Shown here piece by piece: positions 28,769 to 36,632 of a DNA stretch of 64,000 nucleotides. The stretch lies in assembly GCA_963811885.1 (NCBI GenBank), contig CAWETB010000002.1, positions 372,001 to 436,000 on the forward strand, given 5' to 3'. Made by a program: the position numbers and the translations under genes. Under the pieces are notes generated by a model. That model saw only the letters and a program-made list of their open reading frames with translations, was not told the origin of the DNA and made no database searches. The stretch is from Gaiellasilicea sp963811885 (lineage in GTDB: Bacteria; Actinomycetota; Thermoleophilia; Gaiellales; Gaiellaceae). How positions within the stretch are numbered: position 1 is the first letter of the stretch; each line of letters opens with the position of its first letter.

Positions 28769-30013
28769 ATGGCAGTGACCGCCGACGCGAAGCTCGACGT
28801 CCAGCGCATCCGCGCCGACTTCCCGTACCTCGAGGAGCTCTCGAACGGCAAGCCCGTGGCGTTCCTCGACTCGGCCGCGTCGACCCAGAAGCCGCGCCAG
28901 GTCCTCGATGCGCTCCACGACTTCTACTCGCACCGGTACGCGAACGTGCACCGCGGCGTCTACCGGCTCGCGGAGCGCGCGACCGAGGGCTACGAGGGTG
29001 CACGGGAGAAGGTGCGCGCGTTCGTCAACGCGCCGTCCACGCGCGAGGTCGTCTTCACCCGCAGCGCCACCGAGGGGATCAACCTCGTCGCCTACGCGTG
29101 GGGGCTCGAGAACCTCGGCCCCGGCGACGTCGTCGTGATCACCGAGCTCGAGCACCACTCCAACTTCGTCCCCTGGCAGTTCGTCGCGAACCGCACCGGC
29201 GCGAGCTTCCGGCACATTCCGATCGACGACGCGGGGGAGCTGCAGCTCGACGCGCTCGACGAGATCGCGGCGTCCGGGAAGGTCAAGGTCGTCGCCAACA
29301 ACCTTGTCTCGAACTCGCTCGGGACGATCAACCCGGTCGAGAAGCTGGCGGCCTGGGCGCACGAGCAGGGCGCGATCATGGTCGTCGACGCAGCCCAGGC
29401 GGCGCCGCACCGGCCGATCGACGTCCAGGCGCTCGGCTGCGACTTCCTCGCCGTCTCCTCGCACAAGCTCTGCGGGCCGACCGGCGTCGGCGCCCTCTGG
29501 GGCCGGGCCGAGCTGCTCGAGCGGATGTCGCCCTTCAACCTCGGCGGCGAGATGATCCGCTCGGTCGCCCTCGACCGGACGAGCTGGAACGAGCTGCCGT
29601 ACAAGTTCGAGGCCGGCACGCCCGCGATCGCGGAGGCGTACGGCTTCGGCGTCGCGATCGACTATCTCTCGGAGGTCGGCATGGGCGCGATCGAGCGGCA
29701 CGAGCACGAGCTGACCGAGTACGCGCTCGGCAGGCTCTCCGAGCTCGACTTCGTGCGCGTCTTCGGGCCGCCGGTGGAGCGGCGCGCCGGGATCGTCTCC
29801 TTCGACGTCGCCGGGATCCACCCGCACGACGTGGCGCAGATCCTCGACTGGGAGGGCGTCGCCGTCCGCGCCGGCCACCACTGCACGCAGCCGCTGATGG
29901 CGCGCCTCGGCGTCGCGGCGACGACGCGCGCGAGCTTCTACCTCTACACGATCCCCGAGGAGATCGACCGCCTGGTCGACGGGTTGCACAAGGTCAAGCA
30001 GCACCTGGGATGA
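28769..30013 (+). CDS. sufS: Cysteine desulfurase SufS
   Basis: PLP-dependent type II cysteine desulfurase, 414 residues, that releases sulfur from cysteine and hands it to SufU for cluster assembly. The N-terminus FLDSAASTQKP, TELEHHSNFVPWQ, the PLP lysine in SSHKLCGPTG (about residue 232) and the catalytic cysteine loop RAGHHCTQPLM (about residue 373) are all intact. It overlaps sufU by ATGA. It is 15 kb from the sufCBD operon, so the Suf system is split in two loci. Confidence 0.96.
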   Translation: MAVTADAKLDVQRIRADFPYLEELSNGKPVAFLDSAASTQKPRQVLDALHDFYSHRYANVHRGVYRLAERATEGYEGAREKVRAFVNAPSTREVVFTRSATEGINLVAYAWGLENLGPGDVVVITELEHHSNFVPWQFVANRTGASFRHIPIDDAGELQLDALDEIAASGKVKVVANNLVSNSLGTINPVEKLAAWAHEQGAIMVVDAAQAAPHRPIDVQALGCDFLAVSSHKLCGPTGVGALWGRAELLERMSPFNLGGEMIRSVALDRTSWNELPYKFEAGTPAIAEAYGFGVAIDYLSEVGMGAIERHEHELTEYALGRLSELDFVRVFGPPVERRAGIVSFDVAGIHPHDVAQILDWEGVAVRAGHHCTQPLMARLGVAATTRASFYLYTIPEEIDRLVDGLHKVKQHLG

Positions 30014-30438
30014 GCGAGTTCGACCAGCTGTATCGGGAGGTCATCCTCGACCACTACAAGAACCCGCGTGGGCACGGGCTGCTCGACGCCGCCGACGCGC
30101 AGGCGGAGGGCCAGAACCCGCTCTGCGGCGACGAGGTGACGGTCTCGCTTCGCTTCGACGGCGAGACGATCTCCGACGTCGGCTTCGAGGGGCGCGGCTG
30201 TGCGATCTCGCAGGCGGCGACGTCGATGCTGACGGAGATCGTCGTCGGACGAACCGCCGCGGAGGTGGCGCAGATGCCGAAGGAGGAGCTGCTCGAGGAG
30301 ATCGGGATCCCGCTGACGCCGGTCCGGCTCAAGTGCGCGCTGCTCGGGCTCGGGGTGCTGAAGGTGGCGCTGCACAAGTCCAAGGGCACGCCGCTGCCGG
30401 ACGAGTGGATGCAGGGCGACGACCTGACGATGTCCTAG
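30010..30438 (+). CDS. sufU: Fe-S assembly sulfur acceptor SufU
   Basis: Zinc-dependent sulfurtransferase that accepts persulfide from SufS. The 142-residue protein has three Zn-ligand cysteines and one Asp in NPLCGDEV (about residues 38-45), GRGCAISQAATSML and RLKCALLGL. The spacing between the second and third cysteine is the longer one that separates SufU from IscU. Coupled to sufS by ATGA. Confidence 0.95.
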   Translation: MSEFDQLYREVILDHYKNPRGHGLLDAADAQAEGQNPLCGDEVTVSLRFDGETISDVGFEGRGCAISQAATSMLTEIVVGRTAAEVAQMPKEELLEEIGIPLTPVRLKCALLGLGVLKVALHKSKGTPLPDEWMQGDDLTMS

Positions 30439-30440
30439 GC

Positions 30441-30755
30441 GTGGCGAGTGTCGACGTCTGCCCGGTGCACGAGCTGCCGCCGGGGCACGTGAAGATCGTC
30501 TGGTCGGGGCCGCTCGCGATCGGGGTCTACAACTGCGGCGGCAGCTACTACGCGCTCGAGGACCGGTGCTCGCACGACGACGGGCCGCTCTGCGAGGGCG
30601 TGTGGGAGGAGGACGAGTGCGTCGCCGTCTGCCCGCGCCACGGCTCCCGCTTCGACATCACGACGGGGCGGCCGCTGACGCTGCCGGCGTACGAGCCGGT
30701 CGACACGTTCCCGGTCCGGGTCGAGGACGGCTGGGTGCGGCTCGAGGTCGGCTAG
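30441..30755 (+). CDS. Rieske-type ferredoxin
   Basis: Small soluble [2Fe-2S] Rieske protein of 104 residues. Cluster ligands are Cys-x-His in RCSHDDGPL and Cys-x2-His in CPRHGSRFD. It resembles ferredoxin components of ring-hydroxylating oxygenases, but no oxygenase is nearby. Placement right after sufU suggests a role in, or early use of, Suf cluster assembly. GTG start three bases after the sufU stop. Its stop shares CTAG with the convergent gene. Confidence 0.85.
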   Translation: MASVDVCPVHELPPGHVKIVWSGPLAIGVYNCGGSYYALEDRCSHDDGPLCEGVWEEDECVAVCPRHGSRFDITTGRPLTLPAYEPVDTFPVRVEDGWVRLEVG

Positions 30756-31117
30756 CCGCGATCCGGCCGGCGCTCGCGCAGGCTGGCGGCGAACGCTTCG
30801 GGATCGTCCACGGTGAGGACGACGCGGCGGTATCCGTGGCCGGTCAGATCGAGCACGACGGCTCGCTCGCGGTCGTCGACGTCGAAGAACGACCACGTTC
30901 CGTGCTCGCGAAAGCGACCGCGCTGGGTCGTGCCGAACGGCGGCGTCGAGTAGCCGATCCGGAAGTGGAGCCACCCGGGCGGGTCGGAGAGGCCGATCGA
31001 GACGGAGGCGATCGCCGAGTACGGGACTCGCACCTCGCCGGTCAGGATCAACGCGCGGGAGGCGCCTGCGTATCGGATGACGAGCGCATCCTCCTCGAGA
31101 TCGATCCGCCTGCTCAC
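30752..31117 (-). CDS. Hypothetical protein, PH-domain-like
   Basis: A 121-residue protein without signal peptide or membrane helix. The beta-rich pattern (VIRYAGASRALILTGEVRVPYSAIASVSIGLSDP, split by short turns) with a final helix (PEAFAASLRERR) resembles bacterial PH-like domains, but I cannot assign a known family with confidence. GTG start. Convergent with the Rieske gene, overlapping it by the CTAG of both stops. Confidence 0.6.
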   Translation of the reverse strand: MSRRIDLEEDALVIRYAGASRALILTGEVRVPYSAIASVSIGLSDPPGWLHFRIGYSTPPFGTTQRGRFREHGTWSFFDVDDRERAVVLDLTGHGYRRVVLTVDDPEAFAASLRERRPDRG

Positions 31118-31141
31118 GCTGACATGGTACGTCGCGGCCGC

Positions 31142-31386
31142 CTGCTACATTCTCGATATCCGCGGAAAGGAGGTGGTCCGGCAGTGGAGATTTCCAGTAC
31201 GGGCAGTGGAGGTGCCAGCCGGTAGAGACGTGCCCCTAGGACCTGCAAGGGGAATCGTCTAGCCAGCGTAGGGGGCTTCGCGGAAGGTGTCCGGTCAACG
31301 GACGTCAAACGCGCCGCTTCGGCAGGAAGCGTCTCTGCTAATACGAGCTGGTACCGAGGATTGAAGGGCCGCGAAAGCGGCCCTTC
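31142..31386 (+). ncRNA. Candidate structured small RNA or leader-peptide unit
   Basis: A plus-strand unit flanked by minus-strand genes, so not a leader of either. TGCTACATT at 31143-31151 looks like an extended -10 promoter. Then comes AAAGGAGGTGGTCC at 31166-31179, complementary to the whole 3' end of 16S rRNA apart from one G-U, followed by GTG at 31183 and a 13-codon frame. Downstream hairpins are AGACG/CGTCT enclosing CCCCT/AGGGG (31226-31260), GTCCG-GTCAA-CGGAC (31289-31303) and CGCTTC-GGCAG-GAAGCG (31315-31331), ending at a strong terminator (31363-31386). I do not recognise it as RNase P, tmRNA, SRP or 6S RNA. Function unknown. Confidence 0.5.
31363..31386. terminator. Bidirectional hairpin terminator
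   Basis: GAAGGGCCGC-GAAA-GCGGCCCTTC, ten perfect base pairs with a GNRA loop. It ends the plus-strand RNA unit and, read on the other strand, follows the epimerase gene by eight bases. There is no long T-tract. Confidence 0.7.
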
Positions 31387-31394
31387 GTCCGTTC

Positions 31395-32289
31395 TCAGGC
31401 GTCTTTCGTCGTCGCGCGGCGCAGCTGCTCGTCGAGCGGGACGAGCGGGAGCCCGAAGGTGTCGACCGCGTCCGAGTTCGAGACGACGTTGTCGCCGGCC
31501 GCGAGCATCTTCAGCTGGTCGCGGGTCACCGGCGGCTTCGGCAGCTTCTCGAGCACCGCCGCCTGCGCCCGCATCAGGCCGAACGGCAGGTGCATGCTCG
31601 GCCGGCGTGATCCCTGCGCCTGCTTCAGGCGCGACCAGAACTCGTTCCACGTCACCACATCGGGGCCGCCGAGCTCGAACGTCCTGTTCGCGGCCTCCGG
31701 CTTCTCGACCGCCGCCGCGAAGTAGGCAGCGACGTCGTCGACCCAGATCGGCTGGATCCGCTGCGTCCCCGGCCCGACGATCGGCGTCACCGGCGCCAGC
31801 TTCGCGATCTTCTTGAACTGGCCGAGCGCGCCGCCCTCGCGCCCGAAGACGAAGCTCGGCCGGAAGATCACGTACTCGAGCCCCGACGCCTTCACGTCCT
31901 GCTCCATCTGCCACTTCGCGCCGTAGTAGGGGACGAGATCCTTCGTCTCCTCGGTCGTCCCGAGCGCGGACATCAGCACGAACCGCTGCACGCCCGCCCC
32001 GCGCGCTGCCTCGAGCAGGTCGCGCGTCCCCTGCTCCATCACGCTGCCGGAACTCCTCGGGCTTGCCGGTCAGGATCGCGACGAGGTGGACGACGACGTC
32101 CTGACCCTCGGCGGCCTCGCGCAGGCTCGCCGGGTCGGTCATCGAGCCGGAAACGGCTTCCTGGCTGGGCAGGTCGGCGCTCGATCCTGCGCTGTGCTCG
32201 AGCACCCGCACCGTGTGGCCGTCGTCGACGAGCCGCTGCACGACGGCCGGGCCGACGAAACCCGTCGCGCCGGTGACGAGGATCCTCAC
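31395..32289 (-). CDS. NAD(P)-dependent epimerase/NmrA-type Rossmann protein (frameshifted)
   Basis: Atypical short-chain dehydrogenase of about 297 residues. The nucleotide-binding motif ILVTGATGFVGPAVV (GxxGxxG) starts at residue 3, DVVVHLVAILTGKPEEFR follows, then after an extra base near 32046 SVMEQGTRDLLEAARGAGV, SALGTTEE and YYGAKWQMEQDVKAS (YxxxK) continue. This resembles NDUFA9/complex-I-associated NAD-binding proteins. GTG start overlaps the dcd stop by GTGA. Confidence 0.8.
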
Positions 32290-32852
32290 GTCTCGAAGTT
32301 CTTCCAGTAGCGGCTCGGCGTCGGCCCCTTCTGGCCCTGGTACTTCGAGCCGAGCCCGCCGGAGCCATACGGCTTCTCGGCCGGCTCGCTCAGCTGCACG
32401 AACGAGAGCTGCCCGATCTTCATCGCGTGGTAGATCGTGATCGGGAGGTTCGCGACGTTCGAGAGCTCGAGCGTGACGTGGCCGTCCCAGCCCGGGTCGA
32501 TGAAGCCGGCCGTCGAGTGGATCAGCAGGCCGAGCCGGCCGAGCGAGCTCTTTCCCTCGAGACGCGCGACGAGGTCGTCGGGCAGCCGAACCCGCTCGAG
32601 CGTCGAGCCGAGCACGAATTCGCCCGGATGCAGGATGAACGGGGTCTCGTCGTCGATCTCGACGAGCTCGGTCAGCTCCTCCTGCTCCTGCTTGACGTCG
32701 ATGTAGGGGTAGCGCGAGTTGCGGAAAACGCGGAAATAGCGGTCGACGCGCACATCGAGGCTCGACGGCTGCATCAGCGAGTCGTCGTACGGCTCGACCT
32801 CGATCCGTCCCTCGTCGAGCAGCCGTCGGATCGTCACGTCGCTGAGAACCAC
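32286..32852 (-). CDS. dcd: dCTP deaminase
   Basis: Trimeric nucleotide deaminase of 188 residues making dUTP (or dUMP in bifunctional forms) from dCTP for thymidylate synthesis. Family motifs are QPSSLDVRVDRYFRVF, LEGKSSLGRLGLLIHSTAGFIDPGW (split over residues 105-130) and the C-terminal GSKYQGQKGPTPSRYW. The last stretch resembles the actinobacterial bifunctional enzymes. GTG start with TAGAAT six bases upstream, likely leaderless. Confidence 0.95.
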   Translation of the reverse strand: MVLSDVTIRRLLDEGRIEVEPYDDSLMQPSSLDVRVDRYFRVFRNSRYPYIDVKQEQEELTELVEIDDETPFILHPGEFVLGSTLERVRLPDDLVARLEGKSSLGRLGLLIHSTAGFIDPGWDGHVTLELSNVANLPITIYHAMKIGQLSFVQLSEPAEKPYGSGGLGSKYQGQKGPTPSRYWKNFET

Positions 32853-32858
32853 GCGCCG

Positions 32859-32864
32859 ATTCTA
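32859..32864 (-). promoter_or_regulatory. Candidate -10 box for leaderless dcd
   Basis: TAGAAT on the minus strand six bases before the dcd GTG. It lies back-to-back with the promoter for the gene at 32916. Confidence 0.5.
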
Positions 32865-32871
32865 AGGTCCG

Positions 32872-32900
32872 TTGCAAAAACAACGTTTTCCACATACTGT
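32872..32900 (+). promoter_or_regulatory. Sigma70-like promoter for the GH-like gene
   Basis: TTGCAA at 32872-32877, a 17-base spacer, then TACTGT at 32895-32900. The expected start of transcription is about 32907, only nine bases before the first ATG, so the message is nearly leaderless. The region is unusually A/T-rich for this window. Confidence 0.6.
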
Positions 32901-32915
32901 TCCCGCCCCGTGTCG

Positions 32916-34112
32916 ATGCTGTTCCAGCAGATGGAGCCGAACGAGCGGTTCCGCGCACGGCGTGAGGCAGCACGCCGTCGCCGCAGGCGCCGTCGCGGCG
33001 TCGCCTTCGGGCTTCTGCTCGGGGTGACAGCGACAGCGACGCTCGGGGCGCGCTTCGTGATCTCCGACGAGCCGGCGGCGAACGCAGGTGCGAAAGAGAC
33101 GCCGGCCGACAAGCCGGCGGCCAAGCCCGTCCCGGTGAAGCAGCCGCGCGCGCTTCCGGACGAGGTGCGCGGGATCCACGTGACGATGGCGCTCGCCTCG
33201 CTCGACGGCAAGCTCGCGGAGTACCTGAAGCTGGTCGACGAGGGGATGAACACGATCCAGCTCGACGTCAAGGACGAGAACGGCGAGATCGGCTTCATCC
33301 CGTCGGCCGTGCCGCTCGCGTCCGCCGTCGGCGCCGCCAGGCCGTACTACCGGCCCCGCGAGGTCGCGAAGCTGATCCACCGCAAGGGCGTCTACCTGAT
33401 CGGCCGCGTCGTCACCTTCGAGGATCCGCACCTCTCGGAGGGCAAGCCCGGGCTCGCGATCAAGAACCCGGACGGCTCCGTCTGGCACAACCATGCGGAT
33501 CTGGGCTGGACGAACCCGTATGACAAGCGGGTCTGGGACTACAACGTCTCGATCGCCGAGGTCGCGGCGCGGGCCGGCTTCGACGAGATCCAGTTCGACT
33601 ACGTCCGCTTCCCGACCGACGGCGACGTCGAGTCGATCGTCTATCCGAAGAAGACTGCGACTCCGCCGGGCTGGGTGATCGCACAGTTCGCCCACTACGC
33701 GGCGCAGCGCCTGAAGCCGCTCGGCGTGCGCGTCTCCGCCGACGTCTTCGGCCTCTCGGCCACACGCGACCTCGGCATCGGCCAGGTCCCGCGGCGGCTC
33801 TCGAAGTACGTCGACGCGGTCTACCCGATGGTCTATCCGTCGCACTACGGCTCCGGCGAGTACGGGCTCGAGGATCCGAACGCGTCGCCGGGCGCCACCG
33901 TCGAGTGGTCGCTCGCCGACTTCCGGCGCGAGCTGAAGAAGGGGAAGGCCGAGCTGATCCCGTGGCTGCAGGACTTCTCCTACGGGCGCACGTACGGGCC
34001 GGCCGACGTCAAGGCGCAGATCGAGGCGGCCCGGCTGATGGGCGCCCGCGGCTACCTGCTCTGGAACCCGCTCGGGATCTATACGCCCGGCGCCTTGGCA
34101 CCGGCCTCGTAA
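32916..34112 (+). CDS. Membrane-anchored DUF4015 glycoside-hydrolase-like protein
   Basis: A 398-residue protein with a very basic N-terminus (RARREAARRRRRRRR), one membrane helix (VAFGLLLGVTATATLGARF) and an extracytoplasmic TIM-barrel-like domain of the putative glycosyl hydrolase DUF4015 family. Key landmarks are EVRGIHVTMAL, NTIQLDVKDENGEIGF, and FDEIQFDYVRFPTDG, which is the family signature, plus YPMVYPSHY and LIPWLQDFSYG. Substrate unknown. ATG at 32916 or 32931 is possible; neither has a ribosome site. Confidence 0.82.
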   Translation: MLFQQMEPNERFRARREAARRRRRRRRGVAFGLLLGVTATATLGARFVISDEPAANAGAKETPADKPAAKPVPVKQPRALPDEVRGIHVTMALASLDGKLAEYLKLVDEGMNTIQLDVKDENGEIGFIPSAVPLASAVGAARPYYRPREVAKLIHRKGVYLIGRVVTFEDPHLSEGKPGLAIKNPDGSVWHNHADLGWTNPYDKRVWDYNVSIAEVAARAGFDEIQFDYVRFPTDGDVESIVYPKKTATPPGWVIAQFAHYAAQRLKPLGVRVSADVFGLSATRDLGIGQVPRRLSKYVDAVYPMVYPSHYGSGEYGLEDPNASPGATVEWSLADFRRELKKGKAELIPWLQDFSYGRTYGPADVKAQIEAARLMGARGYLLWNPLGIYTPGALAPAS

Positions 34113-34135
34113 CACGCGTTACACTCTGCGGCCCA

Positions 34136-34567
34136 ATGGCCATCGGCGACGTGATGAGGACGCGTGTCGTGACTGTCGAGCCGGGCGACTCCGCCCGCCT
34201 GGCGGTGCTGCGAATGCTCGAAGAAGGGGTCGGCTCGGTCGCGGTCTGCGACGGCGGCAGGCTCGTCGGCATCTTCACCGAGCGCGACGTCCTGGCGCTC
34301 GCGGGCGACGGCACCGACCTCAACGCGGTCAACGTCGGCGACGTGATGACGCGGGACCCGGTCACGGTCGACGCCGACGTGCAGATCCTCGACGCCGCGC
34401 GGCTGATGGGGGAGCGCCGGATCCGCCACGTCCCGGTCGTCGAGGGCGGCCACCTGCTCGGGATGGTCGGGATCCGCGACGTGCTCGGCAGCCTCGTCGA
34501 GCGTGCCTGGCAGGCCCGTGACACCGACGCGCACGACACGGCGCGCTCGCTGTTTCGCCGCGACTGA
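34136..34567 (+). CDS. Two-CBS-domain protein
   Basis: A 143-residue protein made of a pair of CBS domains (IGDVMRTRVVTVEPGDSARLAVLRML; VGDVMTRDPVTVDADVQILDAARLM), each with the closing GIFTERDVL or GMVGIRDVL motif. Such pairs form a Bateman module that usually binds adenine nucleotides. No enzymatic domain is attached. TACACT lies ten bases before ATG, suggesting its own, probably leaderless, promoter. Confidence 0.9.
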   Translation: MAIGDVMRTRVVTVEPGDSARLAVLRMLEEGVGSVAVCDGGRLVGIFTERDVLALAGDGTDLNAVNVGDVMTRDPVTVDADVQILDAARLMGERRIRHVPVVEGGHLLGMVGIRDVLGSLVERAWQARDTDAHDTARSLFRRD

Positions 34568-34578
34568 CTTTCCGCGCA

Positions 34579-34608
34579 GATCGGAATCCGCAGAAGCGGA
34601 TCCCGATC
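34579..34608. terminator. Bidirectional hairpin between CBS gene and pdxH
   Basis: GATCGGAATCCGC-AGAA-GCGGATCCCGATC, thirteen pairs with one A-C mismatch, flanked by GCGC on both sides. It lies between two convergent genes and probably serves both. Confidence 0.65.
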
Positions 34609-34641
34609 GCGCAAGATCCCTAAAGAGTCGCTTCGCTCCGG

Positions 34642-35232
34642 CTAGGGCGCCAGCCTGGTCTTCGTCCAGCCGTCAGCGTCGCGCTCGTAGCGGATGCGGT
34701 CGTGCAGGCGGTCGTCGCCGTGCTGCCAGAACTCGTACGCGTCCGCGACGAGGCGGAAGCCGCCCCAGGTCGGCGGCAGCGGCACGTCCTCGCCGAACCG
34801 CTCCTGCGCCTCCGCGTAGAGCCGGTCCAGCTCGGCGCGGTCGGCCAGAGGCCGGCTCTGGGGCGACGCCCAGGCCGCCAGCCGGCTGCCGAGCGGACGG
34901 GTGCGGAAGTACGCCTCCGACTCCTCGCTCGGCACGCGCTCGACGCGCCCCTCGACGCGCACCTGCCGGCCGAGCGGCTGCCAGTGGAAGAGCAGCGCGG
35001 CGTGCGGGTTCGCGGTGAGCTCGTCGCCCTTCCGGCTCTCGTAGTTCGTGTGGAACGTGAAGCCGCGCTCGTCCGCGCTCTTGAGCAGCACCATCCGTAC
35101 AGACGGTCGTCCCTCAGGCGTGGCCGTTGCGAGCGCCATCGCCTCCGGTGCGGGCAGAGCCGCGCCGCGCGCATCCTCGAACCACCGCGTGAACTGGCGC
35201 AGCGGATCGGGGTCGAGGTCGCGCTCCTCCAT
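34642..35232 (-). CDS. pdxH: Pyridoxamine 5'-phosphate oxidase
   Basis: FMN enzyme of 196 residues making pyridoxal 5'-phosphate in vitamin B6 salvage. FMN-binding motifs are PSVRMVLLKSADERGFTFHTNYESRKGDEL (residues 44-73, in parts), LLFHWQPLGRQVRVEG and the C-terminal WTKTRLAP that contacts substrate. The ATG at 35232 gives the usual family length; the frame runs 13 codons further upstream without a better start. Divergent from gabT. Confidence 0.93.
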   Translation of the reverse strand: MEERDLDPDPLRQFTRWFEDARGAALPAPEAMALATATPEGRPSVRMVLLKSADERGFTFHTNYESRKGDELTANPHAALLFHWQPLGRQVRVEGRVERVPSEESEAYFRTRPLGSRLAAWASPQSRPLADRAELDRLYAEAQERFGEDVPLPPTWGGFRLVADAYEFWQHGDDRLHDRIRYERDADGWTKTRLAP

Positions 35233-35258
35233 CGCTCCGAGAGTATTCGCCGCTGAGC

Positions 35259-35264
35259 TACGCT
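35259..35264 (+). promoter_or_regulatory. Candidate -10 box for gabT
   Basis: TACGCT nine bases before the gabT ATG with no ribosome site in between. Confidence 0.4.
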
Positions 35265-35273
35265 CCCCCACTT

Positions 35274-36597
35274 ATGGCCACGACGAAGACGATCGACATC
35301 CGCACCGCGATTCCCGGCCCCCGCTCCCAGGAGATCCTGGAGCGGAAGCAGCGCGTGATCGCGAACGCGAAGTCGATCGTGCTCCCGATCGTCGCGCACG
35401 AGGGCCGCGGCGCCACGCTCACCGACGTCGACGGCAACACGTTCATCGACTTCACCGGCGGCGTCGGCTGCCTCAACACCGGCCACGCGCACCCGCGCGT
35501 CGTCGAGGCCGCCACCGAGCAGCTGGCGCGGTTCGCGCACACCGACTTCACCGTCGTCCCCTACGAGCCGTACGTCGAGCTCGCCGAGCGCCTGCTCGCG
35601 AAGGCGCCCTTCCGCGGCCCGGCGAAGGCCGCGTTCTTCAACGCCGGCACCGAGGCCGTCGAGAACGCCGTCAAGTTCGCGCGCCTCTACACGAAGCGCC
35701 CCGCCGTGATCGCCTTCGAGGGCGCATTCCACGGCCGCACGCTGCTCTCGATGACCCTGACCTCGCGGCCGCACCCGTACAAGGCCGGCATGGGCCCGCT
35801 GGCGCCGGAGGTGTACCGGGCGCCGTTCCCGTCCGACTACCGCGGCCCCGACACCGAGACCGCGCTCGCCGAGCTCCGCCAGATGTTCCTGACGCAGGTC
35901 GCCGCGGAGCAGGTCGCGGCGATCATCGTCGAGCCGGTGCAGGGTGAGGGCGGCTTCCTGCCCGCGCCGCAGGAGTTCATGCAGGGACTGCGGTCGATCT
36001 GCGACGAGTACGGGATCTGCCTGATCGTCGACGAGGTGCAGACCGGCTTCGCGCGCACCGGCAAGCTCTTCGCGATCGAGCACTTCGGCGTCGAGCCGGA
36101 CATCATCACCGTCGCGAAGTCGATTGCCGCCGGGCTGCCGCTCTCGGGCGTGCTCGGGAAGGCGGAGATCCTCGACGCCGCCCACGACGGCGCTGTCGGC
36201 GGCACCTACGTCGGCAACCCGGTCGCCCAGGCGGCCGCGCTCGCCGTCCTCGACGTGATCGAGGAGGAGAACCTGAGCGACCGCGCCGTCCAGATCGGCG
36301 AGACGATGCGGGCGCGGATGCTCTCCTGGCAGGAGCGCTTCGCGGCGGTCGGCGACGTTCGCGGCCTCGGCGCGATGCTCGCGATCGAGCTCGTCGAGGA
36401 CCGAGCCACGAAGCAGCCCGCACCTGCGCTCGCGCAGGCCGTGATCGACGCCTCGATGCAGCGCGGCCTGCTGCTGCTCAAGGCCGGCGTGCTACGGGAA
36501 CGCGATCCGGGTGCTCTGCCCGCTCGTGCTCACGGACGCCGAGCTGGACGAGGCGCTGGGCGTCTGGGAAGACGCGCTCGCGCACGTGCTGGCATAG
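35274..36597 (+). CDS. gabT: 4-aminobutyrate-type aminotransferase (frameshifted end)
   Basis: Class III PLP aminotransferase of about 440 residues, closest to GABA transaminase, which converts 4-aminobutyrate to succinate semialdehyde. Seen are FTGGVGCLNTGHAHP, FFNAGTEAVENAVKFARLYT, FEGAFHGRTLLSMTLTS, VDEVQTGFARTGKLFA and the PLP lysine in TVAKSIAAGLPLSGV (about residue 282). Near 36489 one extra G shifts the frame. Corrected, it ends GCYGNAIRVLCPLVLTDAEL and LGVWEDALAHVLA-stop at 36597, a normal family ending. Confidence 0.87.
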
Positions 36598-36619
36598 GGT
36601 TTTCGGACTGCGGGAACGG

Positions 36620-36625
36620 TACGTT
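36620..36625 (+). promoter_or_regulatory. Candidate -10 box for leaderless Ser/Thr kinase gene
   Basis: TACGTT seven bases before GTG at 36633. This spacing is the reason for preferring that GTG over the ATG at 36627. Confidence 0.4.
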
Positions 36626-36632
36626 GATGGCT

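Noticed and set aside
31077..31262. A 61-codon plus-strand frame across the start of the orphan RNA unit
   Set aside because: It begins inside the antisense of the preceding gene, has no ribosome site for its start and crosses the promoter-like sequence.
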